Below, in pieces: positions 8,666 to 15,168 of a stretch of DNA of 15,470 nucleotides. The number at the start of each line of letters is the position of its first letter. Position 1 is the stretch's first letter. A program made the translations under genes and the position numbers. The notes beneath the pieces were generated by a model. That model ran no database searches and was not told where the DNA came from. It saw only the letters and a list, made by a program, of their open reading frames with translations. Origin of the DNA: Anaerolineaceae bacterium (GTDB taxonomy: Bacteria; Chloroflexota; Anaerolineae; Anaerolineales; Anaerolineaceae); assembly GCA_028714615.1 (NCBI GenBank), contig JAQTMA010000093.1, positions 1 through 15,470 of the forward strand, read 5' to 3'.

Positions 8666-9175
8666 ATGCCCTTCGACCCCGCATCTTTCAGCAGTATCAT
8701 GCTGGTTTTGGCAGGCTTTGGAGCGGCCTTTTTGGTTGTTCTCTGGGTTAGCCTGATCGTCTGGACGATCCGCGATATTCGCAGTCGCACCCGTGATGTT
8801 TTCGTGATCATCCTGGCAACCCTGGTTTCGGTCGTACTTTTCCTTCCCGGTGTCGTGATTTACCTGATGGTCCGTCCCAGGCATACGCTTGAAGAAGAGT
8901 TTACCCATACACTCGAGGAAGAAGCTTTATTGCAAACCATAGAAGATAACCCGCTTTGCCCGGGATGTGGAAGACGTATCCATCTGGATTGGATCGCTTG
9001 CCCGACGTGCCATACGCATCTCAAGAAGAATTGCGCTTCCTGCGGCCACCTCATGGATCTGGCCTGGGAGCTATGCCCATTTTGCGGTGAATTAGTGGAA
9101 GAGCTCCAACCTGAAGGTGATTTTATCCCATTGGCAGGTAGTGTAGATGGAGTGGGCGCCGATCACAATCCATGA
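8666..9175 (+). CDS. Membrane protein with double zinc ribbon
   Basis: This 169-residue protein is of unknown function. Two hydrophobic segments span about residues 11-34 and 45-69, with a short charged loop (RDIRSRTRD) between them. That half resembles the two-helix module seen at the N-terminus of some phospholipase D-like and short membrane proteins. The second half is soluble and acidic, with two CxxC pairs forming one zinc ribbon (C98-C101, C112-C115) and two forming another (C123-C126, C137-C140), as in double-zinc-ribbon proteins. By the positive-inside rule the charged loop suggests a hairpin with both termini on one side, but which side is not decided here. The start has a good SD (AGGAG, 6 nt). 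It is the first gene of the rightward arm, 33 nt ahead of the PfkB gene. A structural or protein-docking role is possible; no catalytic motif is visible. Confidence 0.85.
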   Translation: MPFDPASFSSIMLVLAGFGAAFLVVLWVSLIVWTIRDIRSRTRDVFVIILATLVSVVLFLPGVVIYLMVRPRHTLEEEFTHTLEEEALLQTIEDNPLCPGCGRRIHLDWIACPTCHTHLKKNCASCGHLMDLAWELCPFCGELVEELQPEGDFIPLAGSVDGVGADHNP

Positions 9176-9196
9176 GAGGCGCCGGGGTTCTTCAGG

Positions 9197-9202
9197 TATA
9201 AT
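9197..9202 (+). promoter_or_regulatory. TATAAT -10 box immediately before the PfkB kinase gene
   Basis: TATAAT ends 6 nt before ATG 9209, so transcription would start at or next to the A of the start codon. No SD is visible before that ATG and no clear -35 is seen. A leaderless message is therefore possible. Confidence 0.4.
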
Positions 9203-9208
9203 CAATCC

Positions 9209-10057
9209 ATGTTAAGTTTGCCTTCCATCGAGCCAATCGATTATTTAGTGATTGGCCATTTGACCAGAGACCTTACTCCTTCAGGTACATTTCTCGGTGG
9301 AACGGCTGCTTATGCTGCTTTGACTGCACGCGCATTAGGGTTACGCGTTGGTATTGTTACCGCGGTTGGGAATGACCTGGATCTATCATCCCTTGTTGGC
9401 ATCCAGGTGGCTGCATTCCCTGCCAGTGAGAGTACGACATTTGAAAACAGCTATACTCCCCTCGGTCGCATCCAGCATCTATACTCCTCTGCACCTGACC
9501 TGGGTTTCCATATGATCCCGGAATTATGGCGCAATACCCCCATCGTTCATCTGGGACCGGTTGCACAAGAAGTAGAACCCTCCGTGATCCGCGGATTTCC
9601 GGAAGCCTTGATTGGTCTTACCTTGCAGGGATGGTTACGGAAGTGGGATGCGCAAGGCCGCGTGTTTCCCAGTGAGTGGCCGGAAGCCCGGTTTGTTCTC
9701 GAACAGAGCTCTGCGGCAGTTTTGAGCATCGATGACGTTCAAGGAGATGAAGAACGGATCGAAGAAATGGTCAGCTCGGTCAGAATTCTGGTCGTAACCG
9801 AAGCGGCTGCCGGGGCCAGGTTGTATTGGAATGGAGATTTGCGGCGTTTTCGGCCTCCGACCGTCAAAGAGGTCGATCCAATAGGCGCCGGAGACATATT
9901 TGCTGCCGCGTTTTTTGTTCGACTCTATTCAACCCGGGATCCATGGGAAGCAGCCCGGTTTGCGACCCAATTGGCTGCCATCTCGGTCACTCGCCCGGGA
10001 TTACTCGGAGTGCCCACGCCTGAAGAAGTTCAGGCGACGCTCATCGAAGTACGTTAA
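9209..10057 (+). CDS. PfkB/ribokinase-family carbohydrate kinase
   Basis: The 282-residue protein belongs to the PfkB family, cytoplasmic kinases that use ATP to phosphorylate a hydroxyl of sugars, nucleosides or related compounds. The N-terminal substrate-side signature includes the Gly-Gly of FLGGTAAYAA (Gly30-Gly31). The C-terminal signature DPIGAGDIFAAAFF (223-236) carries the GAGD anion hole and the catalytic base Asp229. The usual DTxGAGD reads DPIGAGD here. The substrate cannot be told from sequence. The protein is slightly shorter than typical ribokinases (about 300 residues). It lies 33 nt after the zinc-ribbon gene and 37 nt before parA, so it could be the leading gene of the partition and signalling unit. 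No SD supports ATG 9209, but the family N-terminus (YLVIGHLTRDL) fits this start. Confidence 0.88.
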   Translation: MLSLPSIEPIDYLVIGHLTRDLTPSGTFLGGTAAYAALTARALGLRVGIVTAVGNDLDLSSLVGIQVAAFPASESTTFENSYTPLGRIQHLYSSAPDLGFHMIPELWRNTPIVHLGPVAQEVEPSVIRGFPEALIGLTLQGWLRKWDAQGRVFPSEWPEARFVLEQSSAAVLSIDDVQGDEERIEEMVSSVRILVVTEAAAGARLYWNGDLRRFRPPTVKEVDPIGAGDIFAAAFFVRLYSTRDPWEAARFATQLAAISVTRPGLLGVPTPEEVQATLIEVR

Positions 10058-10094
10058 TTCTACCCAACCGGATTTGCATTGCTCTGCAGGGAAT

Positions 10095-10886
10095 ATGGGA
10101 CAAATCTACACGTTTGCCAACCAGAAGGGGGGGGTCGGGAAAACCACCTCCGCCATAAACCTGGGCGCTTACCTGGGCCAGTTTGGGCAAAAAGTGCTCT
10201 TGGTCGACATTGACCCGCAGGCAAACGCCACCTCTTGTCTCGGAATTGACAAGCATTCGGTGAGCAATGGTTCCTATGAAGTCCTCATCGGTGAAGTCCC
10301 CATCGGTCAACATATCTTATTCAACCCAAAATTAAATATCTCTCTGCTGCCTGCCTCGCCGGCGTTGGCTGGAGCAGAGGTCGAATTAGTTGACATGAAA
10401 GAACGGGAGACCCGCCTGCGAGATGCGCTCCGTGCAGTGGAGGATCGGTATGACTATATCCTGATCGACTGCCCGCCCTCTCTCAGTCTCTTGACCATCA
10501 ATGGACTGGTTGCCGGCAAACATGGTGTCGTTATCCCAGTCCAATGCGAATACTTAGCCCTTGAAGGTTTGGGGCAGCTATCGCAGACCATCCAACGCTT
10601 GCGAGCTAGCCTTTTCCCAGGGCTTCGCATCCGGGGAGTAATCTTGACCATGTATGATGGCCGTACCCGGCTATCCAATGATGTGGTCACGGAAGTCAGG
10701 CGGGTTTTTCCAAGCCAGGTGTTTCAATCGATTATCCCGCGCAGCATTCGTCTCGCTGAAGCGCCATCTTACGGATTACCGATCAACCTTTATGCGCCTG
10801 ATTCCGTTGCTGCGCGGGCATACGCTGCATTAGCAGAAGAAGTTCTACGTTCCGATGGGATGGGTATCCCGGTACTTCAGGAGTGA
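10095..10886 (+). CDS. parA: ParA/Soj chromosome-partitioning ATPase
   Basis: ParA is a dimerising ATPase that binds DNA non-specifically and is driven by ParB to segregate the replicated origin region. The 263-residue protein shows the deviant Walker A KGGVGKTT (11-18; signature Lys11 and catalytic Lys16), the DIDPQAN block (38-44) and Walker B LIDCPPSL (123-130). A later TMYDGRTRLSNDV segment (185-197) is typical of Soj-type ParAs. ATG 10095 was chosen because the family starts a few residues before the nucleotide loop. The open frame extends 65 codons upstream to 9900, but that stretch overlaps the kinase gene in another frame and looks like shadow sequence. The SD (CAGGGA) is close to the ATG. 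No N-terminal HTH is present, as is usual for small chromosomal ParAs. parB follows after 9 nt. Confidence 0.96.
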   Translation: MGQIYTFANQKGGVGKTTSAINLGAYLGQFGQKVLLVDIDPQANATSCLGIDKHSVSNGSYEVLIGEVPIGQHILFNPKLNISLLPASPALAGAEVELVDMKERETRLRDALRAVEDRYDYILIDCPPSLSLLTINGLVAGKHGVVIPVQCEYLALEGLGQLSQTIQRLRASLFPGLRIRGVILTMYDGRTRLSNDVVTEVRRVFPSQVFQSIIPRSIRLAEAPSYGLPINLYAPDSVAARAYAALAEEVLRSDGMGIPVLQE

Positions 10887-10895
10887 CAGGTTCGC

Positions 10896-11753
10896 ATGGC
10901 TCATAAATCCGGTTTAGGAAAAGGCTTAGAGGCGTTAATCCCAGGTGGGCAGACTACGACGCTCCCTACGGGTGCGATGGATATCTCGATTGATCGGATC
11001 ACCGCCAACCCACACCAACCCCGCGCAACCATCCCGGAAGCAGCCCTAGAAGAGTTGGCCGGGTCCATCCGGGAGCATGGGGTATTACAGCCCCTGATCG
11101 TTCGGCAGGATCCATCCACAGGCGACTATATTCTCATTGCTGGAGAGCGGCGGTGGCGTGCTGCGCAACGCGCGAAACTGACATCCATTCCAGCAATCGT
11201 CCGCGAAGCCACCCCCCAGCAACAGCTCGAATGGGCATTGATTGAAAACGTTCAACGCGCTGATCTCAATCCGCTTGAAATGGCAGAAGCCTATCGACGC
11301 TTAACAGATGACTTTGGCCTATCGCAAGAAGTGGTCGCCGAACGGGTCGGGAAGAGCCGCGTAAGTGTAACGAATACTTTGCGTTTACTAAAATTGCCGA
11401 AATCTATCCAGGCCGCTCTGCTCGAAGGCAAGATTTCGGAAGGTCATGCCCGGGCGCTTCTCGGATTGAATACCGCCCAGGCCCAATTGGCTGCCTTACA
11501 TTCCATCTTAAAATCAGAATTGAACGTTCGTGAAACTGAAGAACTGGTCCGGAAGTTAAATGGGGAACGTATTGAGGGTAAACCGGGGAAAGCTGCGCCA
11601 TCCTCTCTAATTCTTGAGCTTGAGGAACGCTTACGCTCACGGCTTGGAACCAAAGTCAACCTGCACTACGGACCCAAAGGGGGCAGCCTGGTCATCCATT
11701 ATTATTCTGATGAAGAATTGGATGCCATCGTCGCACAAATCTTGCACGGGTAA
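10896..11753 (+). CDS. parB: ParB/Spo0J chromosome-partitioning CTPase
   Basis: ParB binds parS sites near the origin, slides as a CTP-dependent clamp and stimulates ParA. The 285-residue protein begins with the short ParA-activating tail GLGKGLEALIP (6-16). The CTP-binding N-domain includes NPHQPR (38-43), the GERRWRA box (83-89) and ENVQR (117-121). A central helix-turn-helix (about 142-163, LSQEVVAERVGKSRVSVTN) reads parS, and a C-terminal dimerisation segment follows (about 228-285). All expected regions are intact. The SD overlaps the end of parA. No full parS site was found in the window, so its targets lie elsewhere. The HK gene starts 5 nt after its stop. Confidence 0.96.
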   Translation: MAHKSGLGKGLEALIPGGQTTTLPTGAMDISIDRITANPHQPRATIPEAALEELAGSIREHGVLQPLIVRQDPSTGDYILIAGERRWRAAQRAKLTSIPAIVREATPQQQLEWALIENVQRADLNPLEMAEAYRRLTDDFGLSQEVVAERVGKSRVSVTNTLRLLKLPKSIQAALLEGKISEGHARALLGLNTAQAQLAALHSILKSELNVRETEELVRKLNGERIEGKPGKAAPSSLILELEERLRSRLGTKVNLHYGPKGGSLVIHYYSDEELDAIVAQILHG

Positions 11754-11758
11754 ATCAT

Positions 11759-12817
11759 ATGGCTGATACCGTTCCAGAAAAAAACGATACGGAAGCTCCA
11801 CTGACCCCTGAGGTCCTGGTTCCCCGTTTGGGAGACTACCTGGTTGAGCGAGGGCTGCTTTCCGAAACCGATCTGGAGGCTGCACTGCTCCGTCAATCCG
11901 AGGAACGCAGACAAGGAAAAAGTATATTAATTGGTGAAGTATTAATCGAGCTTGGTTTGATCAACCGGGTCACCTTGAATACCGCTGTAACAGAACAGAT
12001 CATTCAACTGCGAGCAGCATTACAAGATACCAACCAGCAATTGGAGCGCCGCGTGCAACAGCGCACCCAGGAGCTGCAGAATGCTTTGCAAAAACTATCA
12101 GAGCTCAACCAGTTGAAATCGAACTTTATCGCTAACATTTCGCATGAATTGCGAACCCCTCTCACCCATATCAAGGGTTACGTCGAGCTGCTTCTATCTG
12201 GAGCAATGGGTGCGCTCGTGGAACAACAATCGAAAGCACTGATGGTAGTTCAACGCTCTACCGAGCGACTGGAGACCCAAATTGAGGACCTGATCCGTTT
12301 CTCGCTGGCTTCTCGGGGTGACTTTACGTTATCATTTGTCCCCTTCCAACTGAATACGCTGGTCAATTGGGTCACCTCACGCTCGCTAGATAAAGCCTGC
12401 GATAAAAACATTGAGTTACATACCGATATCCCTACCGACCTTCCGCTGGTCAGAGGTGATACCGAAAAGTTATCCTGGGCGCTTATCCAGTTAGTGGATA
12501 ATGCAATTAAATTTACTCCGGAAGGCGGCCGTGTTTCGCTGCGCGCAACCCATACAGATGGGTTCGCAGAAATTGCAGTCCAGGATACGGGTATCGGCAT
12601 CCCCGATCACCGGTTTGAAGAGATCTTCGAGCCTTTTCATCAACTCGATGGATCAGCGACCCGCCGGTATGGGGGTACCGGTTTAGGCCTCGCCTTAGTT
12701 CGCCAGATTGTCGAAGCCCACGGCTCCTCAATTCAACTCGAGTCCGAAATGGGCAGAGGAACCTGTTTTCATTTCTTACTCCCCATCGCTGAACAACCTC
12801 CTTTACCAAACCAGTGA
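11759..12817 (+). CDS. Soluble histidine kinase with MshEN-like N-terminal domain
   Basis: This 352-residue sensor kinase has no membrane segment. Residues 22-80 contain two tandem 24-residue repeats of MshEN type. Repeat 1 (23-46) has RLG, Gly32, Leu39, Leu43 and Gln46. Repeat 2 (57-80) has Gly59, Gly66, Leu73 and Gln80, with LIG in place of RLG. In MshEN proteins such repeats bind cyclic-di-GMP; whether they do so here is inference. A coiled coil (about 81-120) leads to the HisKA domain, where His129 in NISHELRTPL is the phosphorylation site. The ATPase domain has the N-box LVDNAIKFTPEGG, the G1 box DTGIGIP and the G2 box GGTGLGLALV. It follows parB by 5 nt with no strong SD, suggesting coupled translation. 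The phosphate probably goes to the regulator at 14141, directly or in competition with the second kinase. Confidence 0.92.
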   Translation: MADTVPEKNDTEAPLTPEVLVPRLGDYLVERGLLSETDLEAALLRQSEERRQGKSILIGEVLIELGLINRVTLNTAVTEQIIQLRAALQDTNQQLERRVQQRTQELQNALQKLSELNQLKSNFIANISHELRTPLTHIKGYVELLLSGAMGALVEQQSKALMVVQRSTERLETQIEDLIRFSLASRGDFTLSFVPFQLNTLVNWVTSRSLDKACDKNIELHTDIPTDLPLVRGDTEKLSWALIQLVDNAIKFTPEGGRVSLRATHTDGFAEIAVQDTGIGIPDHRFEEIFEPFHQLDGSATRRYGGTGLGLALVRQIVEAHGSSIQLESEMGRGTCFHFLLPIAEQPPLPNQ

Positions 12818-12844
12818 AGGAGTCGTAACAAACCGGGAAGTGCG
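12814..12844 (+). other. Segment resembling the 3' end of 16S rRNA
   Basis: From the HK stop into the 53-nt gap, short blocks occur in the same order as in the 3' terminus of bacterial 16S rRNA: GTGAAG, AGTCGTAACAA (12821-12831), ACCGG and AAG/TGCG. Intervening rRNA bases are missing and the anti-SD is absent. It may be a decayed fragment or chance. Confidence 0.15.
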
Positions 12845-12870
12845 ATTGTTGGAAGTGGAGTGGAAGACCT

Positions 12871-14127
12871 ATGAATGAGAACAACCATCTGATCTCCGAC
12901 CCATCGATTGTTTTAGACCAGGTCTTCAAAATCGGCCAGGTTCTCGCCCAAGCAGTCCACTGGAAGCCTGCTCTTGATGAAGTTGTCCCGAATTTAAGGA
13001 AGATCATAATCTTCGATAACCTTGTCCTTTATTTACCCGAAGAAGAGACCGGGCAAATCGAGGTCGCGTACGCCCGGGTGGTAGGACGGGGACGAAGTGT
13101 TGGACCAGAAATTAATTGGGGGGAATCGAGCGCCAGGAAGGCTTTCGAAACCAACCAGGTCATCCATATACACCCCGAACCCGAATCCGGCTTGATCGAG
13201 CGCCTGGATCTTCCCCACCTGCTGGCGATGCCGCTGCTCGTGGAAGGTACTCCACGCGGGGCTCTGGTATTGATCCGTTTTGGCGGACCAAGCTATACCG
13301 ATCAGAATATCCGCGTTGTAGCATACCTGGTCGATGGCATTGCCCAAATTCTTCGTTACATTGACCTGAACCGCCAATTAACCCATCTGGAAGCCAAGCA
13401 AAGGCAGGTCCGTCTTCAAGAAGACTTTGTATCTACCATCTCACACGAACTTCTCACCCCGCTTGGATTCATCAAGGGCTATACAACCACCTTGATGCGT
13501 TCAGACGCTACCTGGGATGAGAAAACCCAGCATGAGTTCTTGACCATTATTGATGAAGAGACAGATCGCCTTCAAGAATTGCTAGACAATATGTTAGACT
13601 CCGCCAGGTTACAGAGCGGCATCCTGCTGATGGAATTTCAACCTGTCCGCCTGGATGCACTTTTGAGGGATGTCATTCTGCGCATCGAGCAACACCACAA
13701 AGATTTGCGAATCAAACTGAATACCACCCAACCCTCCCGCTCAATCCAGGGCGACCCGCGCCGGTTGGCTCAAGTCTTCGAGAATTTAGTGGGCAATGCC
13801 ATCAAGTATGCCCCGGGATCTCCCCTTAGCATAGATGTGGCAGAGAACGATCAGCTTGTCCATCTGTCGCTAAGAGACCGTGGACCGGGGATTCCTTCTC
13901 AATACGTCCCTCACCTGTTCGAACGATTCTTCCGAAACCCGGAGCAAGCGCCCAATGTTCGGGGAACAGGACTCGGGTTGTTTATATGTCGACAGATCAT
14001 CGAAGCCCATCAAGGGTATATAACCATCGAATCCGAGGCCGGTGAAGGTACGACCGTCCATATCGATCTACCATACGATCAACAAGCGCCGGTGAAAACC
14101 TCATCGCCGGCGCAGCCCGCTGTCTGA
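12871..14127 (+). CDS. Soluble histidine kinase with GAF-like sensor domain
   Basis: The 418-residue kinase lacks membrane segments. Residues about 12-165 look like a GAF domain (a helical start, then strands such as NLVLYLPEEE and a MPLLVEGTPRGALVL core), suggesting a small cytoplasmic ligand or redox signal. A linker helix (166-185) leads to HisKA with His192 in TISHELLTPL. The canonical Arg after HEL is Leu here. The ATPase domain has Asn305 and Asn309 in FENLVGNAIKYAP, the G1 box DRGPGIP (336-342) and the G2 box GTGLGL (365-370), with a KdpD/WalK-like layout. The C-terminal 15 residues are a disordered Pro/Ala tail. GGAG lies 10 nt before ATG 12871. The response regulator follows after 13 nt, so this kinase is its most obvious partner. 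Confidence 0.93.
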   Translation: MNENNHLISDPSIVLDQVFKIGQVLAQAVHWKPALDEVVPNLRKIIIFDNLVLYLPEEETGQIEVAYARVVGRGRSVGPEINWGESSARKAFETNQVIHIHPEPESGLIERLDLPHLLAMPLLVEGTPRGALVLIRFGGPSYTDQNIRVVAYLVDGIAQILRYIDLNRQLTHLEAKQRQVRLQEDFVSTISHELLTPLGFIKGYTTTLMRSDATWDEKTQHEFLTIIDEETDRLQELLDNMLDSARLQSGILLMEFQPVRLDALLRDVILRIEQHHKDLRIKLNTTQPSRSIQGDPRRLAQVFENLVGNAIKYAPGSPLSIDVAENDQLVHLSLRDRGPGIPSQYVPHLFERFFRNPEQAPNVRGTGLGLFICRQIIEAHQGYITIESEAGEGTTVHIDLPYDQQAPVKTSSPAQPAV

Positions 14128-14140
14128 AGGGAGTGAAATT

Positions 14141-14863
14141 ATGCCTACGCGCATTTTAGTCGCCGACGACGAGCCATTGTACCTACGCCTTTTACAGATC
14201 AATCTGGCCAGTGAAGGATATGAGATCGTTACTGCCACCAATGGTGAAGATGCCCTTGAGAAAATTTCCATCCAAACCCCTGACCTGGTCATCCTGGATA
14301 TCATGATGCCAAAATTGGACGGGATCACCACTTGCGAACGCATCCGCCAGTTCTCCAATATCCCGGTAATTTTCTTGACCGCCCGGGGAGAGGAGCACGA
14401 CCGCGTTCAAGGATTAAATGTGGGGGCAGATGACTACGTCGTCAAACCCTTCTCCGCCACCGAGTTGCTCGCACGGGTACGAGCAGTACTCCGTCGCACC
14501 CAGGCTGCTCGAGAATCATCTCAAAACCGCTTCTTCGACCACGGCGCCTTGCGCATCGACTTCGCACGCGCTGAAGTCTGGAAGGACGGGAAACCTGTTT
14601 TCCTCTCGGCTACCGAATACCGCTTGCTGATTCAATTTGCACACCACCAGGGACAGGTTTTATCTCCGGAACAGCTCCTGGTGGCAATCTGGGGGCCGCA
14701 ATATAAAGATGATAAAGAAATCTTGTGGGTGAGTATTGCCCGGTTACGCCAGAAGCTTGAAGATAATCCCCACGCGCCGCAACACATTGTGACCCGCGCC
14801 GGGTTGGGCTACCTGATGCCCCCCATTGAGAAAGAAATCCATGGAACCGAGCCTAAAAGATGA
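14141..14863 (+). CDS. OmpR/PhoB-family response regulator
   Basis: This 240-residue protein is a phosphorylation-dependent DNA-binding regulator. The receiver domain (about 4-118) has the acidic pocket Asp9-Asp10, the phospho-acceptor Asp53 (LVILDIMMP), Thr80 (FLTAR) and Lys102 (VVKPF), all intact. A winged-helix domain (about 130-229) includes LSATEYRLL, the recognition-helix region EILWVSIARLRQKLE and the wing TRAGLGYLM. The SD AAGGGAGTG sits well before ATG 14141. It ends in a 4-nt ATGA overlap with the next gene. Being the only regulator beside two kinases, it probably integrates both inputs and may control the pilus genes downstream, its own operon, or both. Confidence 0.96.
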   Translation: MPTRILVADDEPLYLRLLQINLASEGYEIVTATNGEDALEKISIQTPDLVILDIMMPKLDGITTCERIRQFSNIPVIFLTARGEEHDRVQGLNVGADDYVVKPFSATELLARVRAVLRRTQAARESSQNRFFDHGALRIDFARAEVWKDGKPVFLSATEYRLLIQFAHHQGQVLSPEQLLVAIWGPQYKDDKEILWVSIARLRQKLEDNPHAPQHIVTRAGLGYLMPPIEKEIHGTEPKR

Positions 14864-15168
14864 CAACCGCTTTTGATGCAAAAGGGAAGATCTTCACCAA
14901 TATTGTTTCCAAGCAACCCGTGCCTGTTATTATCCAAACGATAACAAATCGGATCAACGGAAATATCCACGTCACGGCGGGCGGACGTATCAAGGATGAG
15001 CTGAATGGAACGGATGAATTCCTGGCTTTGACCGATGTGGTCGTCTTTGATAATAACGGCAACGAGATATTGAAGAATGGGTTTTTGACGGTTAACCGCC
15101 AGCATATCGTTTGGCTGACCCCCGCCGATGTCGAAGAGAATCAGGACGGAAAGGGGGGTGAAGAATGA
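14860..15168 (+). CDS. Small conserved-looking protein of unknown function
   Basis: I do not recognise a named function. The 102-residue product has no membrane segment or signal peptide. Its core (about 22-90) looks beta-rich, with short patterned blocks IIQTITNRINGNIHV, GGRIKDELNG, FLALTDVVVFD and GFLTVNRQHIVWLTP, followed by an acidic, charged tail. I recall similar short proteins as uncharacterised DUF families in Chloroflexota, but cannot confirm an accession. It overlaps the response regulator upstream and cpaF downstream by 4 nt each (ATGA), so all three are probably translationally coupled. The setting suggests a partner of the regulator or of the secretion ATPase, for example an assembly or regulatory subunit; this is inference. 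Translation of cpaF is also helped by a strong SD near the end of this gene. Confidence 0.85.
   Translation: MTTAFDAKGKIFTNIVSKQPVPVIIQTITNRINGNIHVTAGGRIKDELNGTDEFLALTDVVVFDNNGNEILKNGFLTVNRQHIVWLTPADVEENQDGKGGEE
15154..15160 (+). promoter_or_regulatory. Strong ribosome binding site for cpaF
   Basis: GGGGGTG lies 4 nt before ATG 15165, inside the last codons of the upstream small gene. Together with the ATGA overlap it fixes the cpaF start and predicts efficient coupled translation. Confidence 0.6.

Noticed and set aside
9900..10094. 65-residue N-terminal extension of ParA
   Set aside because: It overlaps the conserved PfkB signature in another frame, has no family similarity, and the Soj N-terminus begins at ATG 10095.
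11529..11536. CGTGAAAC resembling half of a parS site inside parB
   Set aside because: The other half of the palindrome is absent, and an 8-base match is expected by chance in a window of this size. No complete parS-like site was found.
12513..13007. Minus-strand open frame of 164 codons across the two kinase genes
   Set aside because: It is antisense to conserved ATPase and GAF regions and its product shows no domain features.
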